From: Antedon mediterranea | Taxonomy: Eukaryota > Echinodermata > Crinoidea > Comatulida > Antedonidae | NCBI RefSeq assembly: GCF_964355755.1 | Contig: NC_092670.1 | Span: 275,001-335,000 of the forward strand | DNA length: 60,000 nt | Direction: 5' to 3' | Shown: piece by piece, positions 21,894-35,025 of the stretch | How the letters are laid out: each line of letters starts with the position of its first letter | Numbering within the stretch: position 1 is the first letter of the stretch | Notes under the pieces: generated by a model | Told to the model about the DNA's origin: nothing | Seen by the model: only the letters and a program-made list of their open reading frames with translations | Databases searched by the model: none | Position numbers and translations under genes: made by a program

Positions 21894-23250
21894 GTTACAT
21901 TCAACCAAACCCCCATTGAATTCCAGTCAATTTTGCTATTTTTTGCTTTAAATTACAGGTGTTTTTCAGGTAAATAGGTAATATGTTACGGTATGTGACA
22001 AAAGCCTTAAAAAAACATATTTTTTTAGAGGACGATAGGCCTATGTCTTTAGATATGTCTAACTAAAAAGGAGACGCTAGGTACAGAACAATGAGAAAAG
22101 AATGTGAAAAGAAAAAAAAGAAAAATATCTTTTATAATAAAATGTGAACGTTTGAATGGAAGTTTGTTTAAGTTTTGAGTTTTAACAGGATTTTATTCGA
22201 AGCCTTTGCGCCTGCGATTAGCGAACTATTGAAAGATGACGCAGTTTGAGGAAAAACATTGAGGATTGTGAATCTTGTAGAATATCACTTATCATCCATG
22301 TCTGTCATAAACCATTTCAATTGTGTTACTTCAATCATTATACCATATAATGTTTATTCTTTCGATTTCTACATCATAATAATTTGTCGTAAAACTCTTC
22401 CATTTGTGTCAAAATGGTCAGTGGTTTAATATTCTCCATAAATGAGCAACATTTTATTTCTATAAATCTTAAATAATAAAACAAATGATGTATCTATTAT
22501 AATTCTTATGTTTGGAATATTTGCTTCGTAAAACTATTTACATCCGGTAACTTGGGCCCTATAAAAATTCACTTATTCTCTATAATTCGTTGAGTAATAC
22601 AATGACATTTTCATTACATCAGTGTGTATTGCTTAAAATTTATGAGCACAGATGAAAACATTATTCATTTTTAGCTAGCCCGGAGCGTGTTTTATTAACG
22701 TTTATAGACGAGTCAGAACATAAGTTTAATACCAATGTTAATTATCGCATGAATTACCCGCACGCGTGGTCGTTATGGCACCAGGTGTACGCGCTACGAC
22801 CCAAAATGACCGTTCATAATTTCGCTACTGTTCCGATATGTAACAACATATGTAACTGCATAGATCGTAATAGACATTTTCATGGCTTCCCTTTGGACTA
22901 TTTATGTTTTGTTACATTTAAATTTGTTTTTTAAATGCATATTTGTAATTTGTCACGATCCCTCGATTACCGTTTGTCTTTCTCTAATCGCTCCCTGTTC
23001 CTTTTATTTCCTCTCTTTATTTGCTTTCGATTTTATTCTCCGTTTGACTGACATGTGAATGGCAATTGTTTATTCTGTATGTTATTTTTGTCAAGGTTTT
23101 CGTCTGTGTTCTATTGATATTTCAACATTAATTGTTTGATTCTTTTTTTTTGTTAATATATTTTGTTAGCATTCGCCCTCTATTCGTGTTCCTTAACAGT
23201 ATTCTGCATTCTTATGTTATTTATTAAGTCACTTTTTGCGTTGTATAATT
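21894..23250. other. gene-free stretch
   Basis: No feature could be supported. It is pyrimidine-rich at 22950-23110. Confidence 0.4.
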
Positions 23251-23505
23251 TAACGCATTAGGACAAACTGATTCAAGGGTTGTATATTAACGCATTAGGA
23301 CAAACTGATTCAAGGGTTGTATATTAACGCATTAGGACAAACTGATTCAAGGGTTGTATATTAACGCATTAGGACAAACTGATTCAAGGGTTGTATATTA
23401 ACGCATTAGGACAAACTGATTCAAGGGTTGTATATTAACGCATTAGGACAAACTGATTCAAGGGTTGTATATTAACGCATTAGGACAAACTGATTCCAGG
23501 GTTAG
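23251..23505 (+). repeat. 37-bp tandem repeat, 7 copies
   Basis: taacgcattaggacaaactg starts at 23251, 23288, 23325, 23362, 23399, 23436 and 23473. The copies are nearly identical; only the last has gattccagg for gattcaagg. Confidence 0.97.
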
Positions 23506-26500
23506 AGGTTTTTTTTTGTCTAAACCATCGTATGCCCGAGAACAATAATAATAATATTGATGTATGTAAATGAATAACCTTCAAACACTGTTTGTCTTCA
23601 ATTGAATCGTTTATCAATAACCTCCTCCCTTCAATTTATCATAACCATTTACCATCATCTATTTACATTAAAAACATTCCATGTGTTTACGTTCATTTTG
23701 TCGTGGCGTATCACCCGCGTGCAGATGTTTCTATTGTTGTTTTATTGATGTTAATAATATGTTTAAATAATCAATTTATGTGACATATACTACGTCCTTG
23801 ATTAATGGCTTCCTCCATCTCACTTGATGATGATATTACATCAGCAAAAGTTTAGAAGAAATCACATTTTTTTTTAAAGAAATGTTAAAGGATTTACAAT
23901 AGATGATTATAGAAACTATAATACAATTATTTTATATACGTAGGCCTACGAAATAGGCATTTAATAAACACTTTATTTATAGATTGTTTGTAAATTGTTT
24001 GTATAATGTATTTAAGTTTATTTGCATTTCTGTCCAGTATATTTTGTGATTAACCGATCCACCCTCTAAATAAACCCTCTACAATATTGTTCGACCCAAC
24101 CAGCATTCCCCAACCACTTTCTTGGTAATAAATTTAATAAATAAGTAAGCCTATAATAACATAAAACAATAAAAATGGATTGTTACAACAACTAAAAAAA
24201 GGAATTTTGATTATAATATATGATAATAATAATAAATTATTACATATCAAAGATGCATGCATGTAAAGCAAGTAGATTCACGCACGTACGACAACCACGA
24301 CGTGCAATGTAGTCGTAGAAAATATTTTTTAACGAATTCGTGAGATTTTAGTGACTTTTATTACTGCTGATAAAACGACAGACAACTCTGAAATATACGT
24401 TTAAAACATGCCCCTCGTGGCGCACACGTGACATAGAATGATTTACGCACAAACATGTTTCATCTGTCGCTTGTGGGTATACGACGAAGAAATATGACAT
24501 TCGAACGCAATGAATAGAAACACTGGCGACAACTCGTCCATTTCTGTCGTTGATTTTCCACTACATTATTTTAATATGCGTTCTATTGAGCAATCCGTTA
24601 TATTTAATGACATTTTTCTATATAAGAAGCGATTAATCATTCGTGTAGAAAATAGTCTGCCTGTGTTTTGTTCACATGAACGCGCGCCACCGTGCACTCG
24701 GTTGATGATGATGATCGTGGGGCTGCTTCAGGGTGGTGTTAATCGATGCGTAACCGCTTGACCACTGGTCATTCACACCTTGCCCGTTCGTGTTGAGTGC
24801 GCACTCATACGCAGTTGTATATCCGTAGGGCTTGTTGTGTCCAGTGAATCGTGACCGTTTGACCGACGGACAATGATCGCAAATAGCAGGATGACTGAGT
24901 TCATATTGGGTCACTTGTGAACAATACACGTGGTGTATTGCTAAGTGATTCGGATTAGACGATGACAATTTAGATTATTAAAAATAAGATAATGCAAATT
25001 TTGAAGGATTAGAAATTATCATTTTGATCCAATACTACGTGATTTAATTTATGAAGAGTTCAACGAAAAGTAGACACAATGTTACAGTCTGAATTACTAC
25101 TATATTTGTTATCTGTTTTTCTTTTTCCTCTTCTCTGGTATCATGTCTGGTTGCAGAACTCTTGATGGTCATTGTTTTCCAGAGTTCCTCTGTCGTATGC
25201 AGTTTGAATAAAATTGTATTTGGTTAGCGTATTTGCGTGTGTTGTTGAGAGATATATAAACCTTAACGACCACGACTTCTTCTTCTCTCCACTTTTCCGC
25301 ATAGTGTCATCAGTTGTATTTCTCTTTTCCCTATTACGTTTCTGAGATATTTTATTTTGTCGTCTCTTAATTACTTTTAGCAAAAGAAATATTAACAACC
25401 TGTCTCTCTGATACTTTTAGCAATCTTAAAAAACATGTCTCACATAATTATACATAACTCTATCGTATATTTAGTTTATTGGCTGGACATCCGTAAAAAC
25501 CTCAAAAAGAAGCCCATGGGCCTAATTTTTAGGACTATTTGGGTGGGCTTTTTTTTTTAGGGTTCTAAAAAACTGAATCAGCGGGGCACAGATCGGTCTA
25601 TTCCTAATGCGTCCGTATAATAGGCCTATGTCAGTACAAGAAATAAGCAAAATAATGTATAAACAAATACTGTTTTAAGAAATATAAAATATAGACCTAT
25701 GGGCCACTGCCAACTCGTCAATCGAAGTCTGATATATTTAGCCAATCAAACACGATGTTTTTAAATGTCAAGTAGGCCTAATGAAGCTTCAGACGACGTG
25801 ATGTTTAATTTTAGGGTTTCATAAAGTCTTTATAAGAGAAAATGTAGCGTACTAACAATTATTATCCATATCTCAAGTCGGTACAGATAAAACATAATAC
25901 CGTCCAACATAGCTCCACTTCATTTAACATGTTAAATTTGTTTTTTAGCGTTTATTAGTACAGCATATTTGAGAGCATTTAGCATTTATATCAATTCTAA
26001 ATTGTTTACGGTGTCGCATCAATTTAAGTTGCATTGCAAATAATTATATTTGGACATCACGCGTCAATATTATGGTGAAGCCTAATTTCTCACTGTAACT
26101 TAAATCGGCGTGATACCGGTGATATAGATTTACCTGAGGCCAGGTAGACGTATGGACATATGAATGGTAAACATCAAAGGACGCCGCTATTGAAATATAT
26201 CAATTGAACATTTTCGTGTTCTCTACATTATCCAACGTTAAAAGAGCTAAGTGGAAACTTTCATTAGTGTATTATAGCCGCAGGAATGCTGTAGTATAGT
26301 GAATATATACCCGTCATGAATGTAGTGTATATCGCAGACGGTTAAAATGCTGATAAAGTCGAACTACACACTCCCAATATTCCCATATTTTTGTTAAAAG
26401 TTTTAACTCCAATTATTTCGAATGCCTTGCAAAACGTTGACTCCATCCGGAAATGAGAACCGTAACTTATAATCAAACAAATTCCTGTTTCAATGGATGA

Positions 26501-26532
26501 CACTTTATCTGTCATGTTTGTTGTTGTTTGTT
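23506..26532. other. gene-free stretch
   Basis: No exon or repeat family was recognised. A patch of higher GC (24660-24960) has frames of 83 and 98 codons on opposite strands without recognisable content. Confidence 0.4.
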
Positions 26533-26696
26533 TTGGTGTAAAACCCTGTCTACACTATCAAACACTATATCTAGACAAATATGGTAGTGATATTCTCAAA
26601 TATAGTAGTGATGTGACATCATCATGTCCATATTTAGGCACATCACCTTTGTTTTCGCACATAAAGTGTGATAGTGTGGACTGAGCATTACACCAA
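26533..26696. mobile_element. MITE (TGTCTACACTATCA family), complete copy
   Basis: It is 164 bp. The left end ttggtgtaaaaccctgtcta and the right end (reverse complement ttggtgtaatgctcagtcca) form imperfect terminal repeats sharing ACACTATCA. The inner atatggtagtgatat segment is shared with the 2.1-kb and 41.6-kb copies. No clear target duplication was seen. Confidence 0.7.
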
Positions 26697-26943
26697 GGTG
26701 TGTGCGTGTTTTGTTTTGTGTCTGTATGTAGTAGGCCTATTGTTGCTTTTCTTTTTGTTGATGTTTCCAGGATATTAGCTGATTTGTCAATTGTCGATAA
26801 ATCTAATACTATCTTTCTAGCCGCTATTGGCGGCGGATCAAAGAGCAGGTAACTTATTATCAATCCTCTAGGGCGGGGTCGTTAAACTTTTCTACGACTT
26901 TACTACTTATTATTGTTCCGGTTTGGTTACTAAACAATGTAGT

Positions 26944-27626
26944 ACCTAATTGTTTCTTTCCGCCATCTTCATTAAGTTCATTGGTTATCGGACCTCACAT
27001 TTTCGAAACATGCGTAATTTACGAGTCCGTGTGGATGTGAAAGCGTGATGAATTCAACGCGCAGGCGCCAGGGGTGGGATTGTCTTTTTATTGAGTGTTG
27101 GAGCTTATTTTACGTTTTGTATACTTGTTACGGTCACAAATGCCAGCTCCAACAATCAATAGTTAGATTATCTGCTTTGTGTACATTTATATAAGGTAAA
27201 GAGAAGGGTAGGGTATGGTAATGTATGATCATTGTCCGAGAGTAGGCCTAGAATCATGACAAAATCATAAAACGTCTGCAGAAACCTAATTGTTTCTTTC
27301 TGCCATCTTCATTAAGTTCATTGGTTATCGGACCTCACATTTTCGAAACATGCGTAATTTACGAGTCCGTGTGGATGTGAAAGCGTGATGAATTCAACGC
27401 GCAGGCGCCAGGGGTGGGATTGTCTTTTTATTGAGTGTTTGAGCTTATTTTACGTTTGGTATACTTGTTACGGTCACAAATGCCAGCTCCAGCAATCAAT
27501 AGTTAGATTATCTGCTTTGTGTACATTTATATAAGGTAAAGAGAAGGGTAGGGTATGGTAATGTATGATCATTGTCCGAGAGTAGGCCTAGAATCATGAC
27601 AAAATCATAAAACGTCTGCAGAAACC
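26944..27626 (+). repeat. 340-bp direct tandem duplication
   Basis: Copy 1 is 26944-27283 and copy 2 is 27284-27626. I see only about four single-base differences (cgccatc/tgccatc, gttggag/gtttgag, ttttgta/tttggta, caaca/cagca), so it is recent. It contains no open frame of note. Confidence 0.97.
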
Positions 27627-30600
27627 AAGGGACGTTAATATTATCCTGGGAGGCACCATGATTTCCAGGTACGCGAGTTTTATTTACAGGGGCGCGAGTT
27701 TTATCTACAGGGGCGCCATGCTGAATGTCCAGTAGGTACCATTCTATTGAATGTCCAGGGCGTCCGATCCTCAGTGACTATAGGTACATGATAATTATCT
27801 AATGAGTTAAAGAGAAGCCTCCAAAAGCCATATTAACCGTACTGAACCGTATTAATATTATTATATATGAATTAAAATCCATGGTAGATAATATATAAGG
27901 CATACACGTTTGTGCACACCGTTGCGTATTGACCTGTGTCAGGCGAATTAATGGTGAGACATAATGTTAGGGTTAGGGTTAGTTATCTTTATATGGTTTT
28001 TTTTAAATATTTGATTAACGTTAAAGCAGTTATTCTGTTTTGGCAAATGCCTATAGGTGAAATTTATACATTTTTATTAGGCCTACTTTTCTGAACTTAC
28101 CGCATAATGTGCGCGAAAAGTAGTGCGTGTAGTACCACGCGCAGTACTGTGACGACGTATTGGTACATTATCACGTCAGACGTTGTGGTGAGTTAGTAGC
28201 CGGAGTGTCATTCGTGTAACTAATTCACTTTACAATTATATTAATGATCAAGTTACAATATTATCTATATACTTTAATTTACAAGTTGTAAATATTATCA
28301 GGGTACAGAGATCTGAAATCCTGTAGCAGTACGAGAGATTCGGAAAACATTCTTGAATGAGGTAGGCCTACGTTTTATTTTTACTTTAAGTTGGGCTTAA
28401 AATGTCGATGTTGAATACATTATTTGGAAGCATTTTTACAAATTGATAAGTCTATAGTCTGCATAAATTTTCGTAATTATTTTGTTGCCATTGGTCTTAT
28501 CGGATTCTACGAATCATTTTAGCACAGTGTCAATCAAATTTCATCAATATAAATGTTGATTTTATAATAATCGGCTTATTTCTCTATCTAAATCTAACAT
28601 TTACTAATTAAAACAGCCAGCATTTACAATTGTAAAAGTGTACGCACCAAACTGTCGTTCACATGCGTTGCGGTATGAATTGAAAGTGTGTTTAGGCCTA
28701 CTCATTTTGTTTTATTTTGTGAATTGGAGAAAATTCGGAGAAGCGTAGTTCATATTTGTTTCATTTATTTTGTTATATATTCAGTTGGTTGGTTTTGGTG
28801 TTATATTCTGAACATTCGGGCATACGTATTTGTTTTTTCATTTATTTTGTTATATAGCCCTCTTTAGTGTGTTGGTTTGTTTTTCGGATACTCTCCGGCA
28901 TTACGTATTTGTTTTCATTCATTTTTATCCAGTCCATTGATTGTCTTTTTATCAGTTTATTCGGCTTTAACAATAATGCTGGCCTTATATATTCTAACGT
29001 TTCGTATTTGTTTTCATTAGTCGTACAATTAATTCCGTAGCATATAGTTGGCGTATGTAGATTATAGTAATTTTGCGCAACAGATCTTTGTAATAACCGG
29101 AGGCGAGTGTTTGTGAAATTAACGTATAATTGCACGCAACGAAGCTACTTATTGTCTTGTTACTTTCTTTGATCTTGCCGACTTCTACAAAATGGACCCC
29201 GTTGCTTCTTTTCTTTTTCGCCGGTGATGGATTTTGCCTGAATACAGTGATCTACAAATCGTTAATTTCTCCTCATTCATGTCAAACGAAACATACAACT
29301 AAGCTGCATGAAATATATTTTATTTATTATGCGGTATTGTCTGGTTTATACAAACACGGTCGTCGTCTCAGTAACTTAGACTTATTACATTTTATATTGT
29401 ATTGTTCTTTTTACAATGGCCAATGTATGAGCATCATCAGCAGTATATTACACAGGTCTTTTTAATCGAACTATACAATACTCTTATAATAAAATATAAT
29501 TATCATTTTGCACTATTTAAAGATATATTGTCATGGCATGTTCAAAGCCTTTTTTATTATCTTCATTTTTCATGTTTTTGGAAGACAATACATCTTTAAT
29601 TAACTGTTGGAATGTCTCCGTTTGTCCCCAGTTTTTGTGGCACATATCATCATACTTTACTCAATATGTCGGTGATCCATAAATTCAAACACTAAAAAAT
29701 GTATAATTTGGGAAAATGAATCATTTCCAGTCCATTGCGTTGTCTACAGATAACTTTTTGTAGTGCCGCACAAAATAGCGCCCTCTACCCGCTAATTCAG
29801 TTCTTCAATCGTGTCCCTTATGTCCTTTCATAAGATGCCGATACATCCGCTTTAAACCCGATCAATCAGCATTCGGAGACGATTTAATGTAGGTTGCTTA
29901 CATTGAGTCGGTTCATTGTTTCGACCATGACCTAACACAGTCTGAAAAGCATCTTAGAAAACGCCATCTATGTATGACGTAATAAGACCCTCTCCCTTCT
30001 TTTCACGCTGCTGCTCTAGCCCGCTACGTCACACGAGATGACTCATTAATTAGATGAAATCAAGCAGCAGTTATAGTACTACACTTTGACATTTTTGTTA
30101 AAATGGAAACTCCACTATAATTTATAGGTAGCAGCTGCATTTCTGGTATTTATGAGTCCCATGATAATACTGTATTTCGCTGTCAGATAATCATTGAATT
30201 ATTATCAAAACAGTCCATGAAAGTTTTTGTTTGTAATATGATACTTCACACTTTATACCCCCAGACTTGACCTTAGCAATACAATAAACTAAATTGAGTC
30301 GGTTTCATATCAAAGTTATTCACTTCTGTAACAAAATTCACATTATAGAAAGAGAAAAGAAACGTTTAATTATAACTCAAAAACCACATTGTCTGACAGA
30401 CAATTAAAGTATTTTTTGCTTTTAATTACATTTTTTCAGGTAAAATAACTATTATGTGACAATAAAATGACACATTCAAAAACAAATTTGAAATAAAAAA
30501 TATTTTTCAGAGGGACAATATATCTTTAAAACTGTTACGTCAGTAAGCGAGCAGCGTTTTTTGTAAGAAATATTTCTTGTTGTATTGATGTTTAGTTCCA

Positions 30601-30690
30601 TCATGGAGAACTCGATGGTTCAATAAATGTCGTCGTCTTCGTAAGAGAACTATTTGTAAATATTAAATTATTAGCCAGTACTTTATTTAA
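27627..30690. other. gene-free stretch with degenerate repeats
   Basis: 28745-29015 has three diverged copies of a T-rich block with tacgtatttgtttt and ttcatttattttgtta. The 111-codon frame at 29130 begins with a hydrophobic run but has no family signature or splice context. Confidence 0.35.
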
Positions 30691-30765
30691 TAACAATAAT
30701 AACATTTTATACAGCGCACATATCCACAACAGTGCTCAAGGCGCTTGTGAAAACCATGAAACAAA
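30690..30765 (+). mobile_element. fragment of a dispersed repeat end
   Basis: (ataa)n followed by ttatacagcgcacatatcc and gtgctcaaggcgctt is a motif common at the ends of SINE-like repeats in marine invertebrates (from memory). Confidence 0.3.
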
Positions 30766-30872
30766 TTAACCTTAAACCTAAATACTACTTATAATTTTGA
30801 CAAAAACCGAAATATGATTTTACTATTTTAACATCAAAGAACAGTGCATTATAACTATACTGTATATTGTTA

Positions 30873-31050
30873 TGTATTAATTCGGTATATCGGATCCATC
30901 ATATTAACAAATACTATCCTATATACGTATAAAGTATTAATTCGGTATATCGGATCCATCATATTAACAAATACTATCCTATATACGTATAAAGTATTAA
31001 TTCGGTATATCGGATTCATCATATTAACAAATACTATCCTATATACGTAA
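30873..31050 (+). repeat. 60-bp tandem repeat, 3 copies
   Basis: gtattaattcggtatatcgg recurs at exactly 60-bp steps. Because 60 is a multiple of three, the 68-codon frame across it is repetitive. Confidence 0.96.
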
Positions 31051-31079
31051 GTTAATTCTATATATTTGTAAACATCTTC

Positions 31080-31308
31080 AGAACAATTACAATTTATTTT
31101 TCTCTTTTATTTTTCACTCCTTTTTAACATTGTAAATATTGCCTGTCTTTGTATTGTGTAAGTTTTATTTTAAGTTTTTTAATGTCTTTTATGAATCTTT
31201 TAATCTATTCTTCTAAAAAAACAGGACCATGAAAAACAGGTGCAATATCTATACCTGATATATTTTTATCCTGTCTAAATATGTTTTTAAATAAAATAAA
31301 TAAACAAT
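31080..31308 (+). mobile_element. probable CR1/L2-like 3' end
   Basis: The layout is T-rich, then acaggaccatgaaaaacagg, atacctgata and cctgtctaaatatg, then aaataaaataaataaac. This matches the 3' UTR and tail of the other non-LTR elements in the window. No coding part remains. Confidence 0.45.
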
Positions 31309-31720
31309 ATTCTGTAGATATAGAACATAATAGACAGTGCACATTGTGAGCGGCCGTAATCTATACAATATCCAGGTTTTTTCTATAATGTTTTATCTGT
31401 TATCTGAATTCTCACCGCCCGCGGATCTGTTTCCTTTGAAGTAAAACTTAGAAGTATATTTGCTGCCATGTTCAAGGGTATGGTTGTATTAGCTTTATAT
31501 AGAAATAAGAGCTTTATATGATAATATTGGCAGTACAAAATTACGACACGTTTTATCAAGTATATTTGCCAAACTGTTTCCCTTCTTGAAGGAATTCATT
31601 TCGCTTTAATCGCATCATTATAAATCAACGCATTTAATAATGACCACACCCATATAACCACACCACGGTGGTGAACGTTTTGGTGGCCTCTTCTCGGCAA
31701 CCCTTCAAGAGCACAATGAA

Positions 31721-32815
31721 CCCATGAATGGGTGTCACGAAAGCTCAGACCACGAAAGCTCAGACCCCCTAAGACCTAAGATCACGAAAGCTAAGACCCA
31801 ACACCTAAGATTACAAATATTTATCTTTCGCACCTGCCTTGTATTTTAACTCCCAACATTTATTCTGAATACCACACCTTAGAATTGGCACTTTCATGAA
31901 AAAGAATCACATAAAAAGTAACAAATACATTTTTAAATTGATGATTTTACAGACGTTTTTCTCGCACACAAAATGACTAGCCTACAGTACAGTAGGCCTA
32001 CCCCATGGGCCATGTTCAATGTTTTTGTTTCTATGGAACGTCAAAAGAGCAAAAATTATATAGAGGGCTGAAAACTCTGTGGAGTCCATCTACAGTGTGG
32101 ATGGAACAATGTAAAATTAAAATTGTAATGATAATAGTATAATCATGCAAGTACGAAGAAATAAATACTGGCAAATAAATTTTAATTTAAAAATCATGAT
32201 AAGTTTTTTTGTTTCGTTTTCTTTCTGTTTTTATACTTGTACTATTATTGTTGCTCTTTTGGCGCTCCATAGAAACAAAAACATTGAGCATGGGGAGCTC
32301 GAGGAGTTACATTACAGTAGGCCTATACAAAGAAACACATCTGTAAAATCATCAATTTAAAGGATTTAATTATTTGTTATTATGTGTTTCTCCTTCTGAA
32401 AGTACTTATAAGTCCTAATTTTAAAGTGTGGTGTTCAGGATAAAGTTAGTCAACAAATTTGGAGTCAAAATACAAGAAAGGCAGGTGCGTAAGAAAAACA
32501 TCCTCTGAACCAACACAATGGAGTAAATATATACCAACAAACAACCCGTCAAGTTTGTTTGTTGTAAAGAAAAAATATACATTTACTCAACGGGCGAAAA
32601 TAATGTGAGTTTATCTATGTTTTGCGGTAGTATTAAATTATATTTATGGTAATAAATGAAACCTACTGTGTTTAAAAGTATGTATGGATAAACAAGTATT
32701 GTTTTTAAGCTGTATTATATCTTAGTATTTGTAATCTTAGGTGTTGGGTCTTAGCTTTCGTGATCTTAGGTCTTAGGGGGTCTGAGCTTTCGTGGTCTGA
32801 GGTTTCGTGACACCC
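31721..32815. mobile_element. foldback element F (about 1.1 kb, long inverted arms)
   Basis: The arms are inverted copies. The outermost motif gggtgtcacgaaa, with repeated acgaaagctcagacc (31735-31790), returns reversed at 32745-32815. Inside follow cacctgccttgtatttt, cgtttttctcgcacac and gtttctatggaacgtcaaaa, mirrored at 32230-32490. The 9-bp repeat CACAATGAA lies at 31712-31720 and 32816-32824. The left tip has nine more bases (cccatgaat) than the right, so one tip seems trimmed. There is no transposase frame. The inner arms are related to those of elements E and E'. Confidence 0.85.
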
Positions 32816-33009
32816 CACAATGAATAACCAAAACACTAATTCTCGGTATCGAACCCCATCCCAAAAGCTATAATATAAATCATCCGCGACAAAATGAACG
32901 TGCACATTTTATTTAGCATCTTTATTATTCAGGATTACACAATCAGGTAAAATAAAAAACCTGGTTTGCAGATGGTGTATCGCAATAGCATTATAATACT
33001 AATAGTAGT

Positions 33010-33125
33010 GGAACTGTAGCTTCGTGGTGGTTAACGTGCTTGGCTTCCAATTCCAAGGACCAGGGTCCAAACCTGACCTAGTGCCAGGGTCCAATCCTGA
33101 CATAGTGCCAGGGTTGTAACTCACG
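33010..33125 (+). mobile_element. tRNA-derived SINE, second type
   Basis: tggtggttaacgtgcttgg resembles an A box and its following arm. cagggtccaaacctg looks like a decayed B box and is duplicated (cagggtccaatcctg). The head pattern matches common animal tRNA-SINEs; I see no clear tail. Confidence 0.5.
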
Positions 33126-33492
33126 ACTCCACTAAGGGTTAGTGGAGTTAGCTGTTGGATGCGTATTGAAAGAATACAAAATGCATAACATAATGATTAA
33201 ATTTGATTAACGTACAATTAATAATCATTATCGTTTATTGATTCCATTAAACGAACTTCTAAAAACACCGCTAATTTTTAATTACATCTATTTGTACAGT
33301 TAGTAGTTAAATTTGAATTTAACGTAATAAATTAACCGTTTGATTTAATATTAAAGTACAATGGAAGTTCAGAACAAAGCATACTCATGAATATTCATGA
33401 GACCTTTGTGCGGCTGCAGTGCATTATACTAGTGACGTAGTTTGGCGTCAATGCACTCATTACTACGTTTGGCTGAGAACATTGCGTTCTAA

Positions 33493-33645
33493 AGCTTGGT
33501 TCCCACTAGAACGTAACGCAAGGAAACGCAACGCAAGTGAGTTGACCAATGACAAGCGACAGTTCGAATAATCCATCGTTTTTGATTGGTCAAATCCCTT
33601 ACGTTGCGTTACGTCGTTGTGTGGGTTCCTAGTGGGAACCAAGAT
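33493..33645. mobile_element. CCAAT-palindrome MITE, copy 1
   Basis: It is 153 bp. The ends are AGCTTGGTTCCCACTAG and the reverse of ATCTTGGTTCCCACTAG, with TAA on both sides (33490-33492, 33646-33648). The interior is palindromic around ttgaccaatgacaagcgac and attggtcaa. A TWA target duplication points to PIF/Harbinger mobilisation. Confidence 0.85.
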
Positions 33646-33656
33646 TAACGTCTAAA

Positions 33657-33728
33657 AGCTTGGTTCCACCTGAACGCAACGTATAATATGCTAGTATGAT
33701 AGGCGCAACGCAAGTGAGTAGATTCCAG
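33657..33728. mobile_element. CCAAT-palindrome MITE, truncated copy 2
   Basis: The left end agcttggttccacctgaacg and gcaacgcaagtgag remain. The inner palindrome and right end are missing. Confidence 0.65.
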
Positions 33729-33775
33729 GACGATGTCACATAAAGATAATAAAAACACTTTTGTTTAGTATTTTA

Positions 33776-33974
33776 AGCTTGGTTCCCACTAGAACGCAAC
33801 GCAAGCGTTTTAACCAATGACAAGCGAAGTTTATGCTATGAAACTGTATTTATAAACGATGAGTAAATAAATGTGAAGTTATAGACAGTTAGCAATCACA
33901 CCATCGCTTGTGATTGGCCAATTCACTTGCGTTGCGTTACGTCCTTGTGTTGCGTCGCTAGTAGGAACCACGCT
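33776..33974. mobile_element. CCAAT-palindrome MITE, copy 3
   Basis: It is 199 bp. TTA lies on both sides (33773-33775, 33975-33977). The ends are agcttggttcccactag and ctagtaggaaccacgct. The centre is enlarged by about 50 bp of unrelated sequence. Confidence 0.82.
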
Positions 33975-34166
33975 TTACTCAAACCAGGGAGTTGTAAAAT
34001 TACAACTCCCTGATCAAACATTTACCACAAGGCACATGAGTGGAAAATTATAACATTATAAAATAATGTAATAAATTAGAAAGAAAAACAATTTAAACAG
34101 CTTATTTCGAACGCAAGCAACAGTTACAGTAGTTACAAGCAATTTACAGTACAAACAAATTACAAA

Positions 34167-34272
34167 ATGATCAGGCCCCGTATTATTGTAAAATGATCAG
34201 GCCCCGTATTATTGTAAAATGATCAGGCCCCGTATTATTGTAAAATGATCAGGCCCCGTATTATTGTAAAAT
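34167..34272 (+). repeat. 26-bp tandem repeat, 4 copies
   Basis: atgatcaggccccgtattat recurs at 34167, 34193, 34219 and 34245, without visible differences. Confidence 0.96.
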
Positions 34273-34864
34273 GTTAATTTTCGAGGCTAGCCTTTTTTAA
34301 TTACTAACTTTTCATGGATTTCCTTGTATACAGCTAGTGATGTTTGCTAGTAAAAAGTTGTCAAATCCTCAGAGAAGTGTCTTCGTACATACACTTTGCA
34401 GAGTAAACGTGTATCGTGCATGTTAATACAGTCCATCCGAAGACGTGACTGAAACGGGAGACTTAAACGATTAATATTTTACGACTAAATAATAATTATT
34501 AATGTTTGCATACAACCAATTTTAAAAGTACACAATGCCCATTGTAATGGTAATAAGTACAGTTACATTGACTTATACAAAAACAGTGCAATATTTTAGT
34601 GCATTGCCCTCTGAATTGCTGTTTTAATAATACCACGTGATCAACGGAACAGAATCATCAATTGCTTATAAAAATGATTGAATTCAACGTTTTTATAATG
34701 ATTTTGTAATAACGATAACACCGGTAATTTCGGTTCTTTCAAATATTATGTACAGTAATAAATAATTTGCTTAGTAGATTGGAATTATTATCTTGAATTA
34801 TAATATGTTAATAGTATTGTGATAAACAATGTGCATAGATAGGCCCTAGCGATTGCAATAATTA

Positions 34865-35022
34865 AGCTTGGTTTCCACTAGGACGCAAAGCAAGGACGTA
34901 AGCGTAACGTAAGTGATTTGACCAATCACAGGCGATGGATTATTCGAATTGTCGCTTGTCATTGGTCAACACACTTGCGCTGCGTCTATGTCCTTGCGTT
35001 GCCTCCTAAGTGGGAACCGAGT
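34865..35022. mobile_element. CCAAT-palindrome MITE, copy 4
   Basis: It is 158 bp. TTA lies on both sides (34862-34864, 35023-35025). The inner arms are ttgaccaatcacaggcga and tcgcttgtcattggtcaa. Confidence 0.83.
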
Positions 35023-35025
35023 TTA

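Noticed and set aside
29130-29465. 111-codon frame with a hydrophobic start like a signal peptide
   Set aside because: AT-rich DNA gives hydrophobic frames by chance; no promoter, splice or family support.
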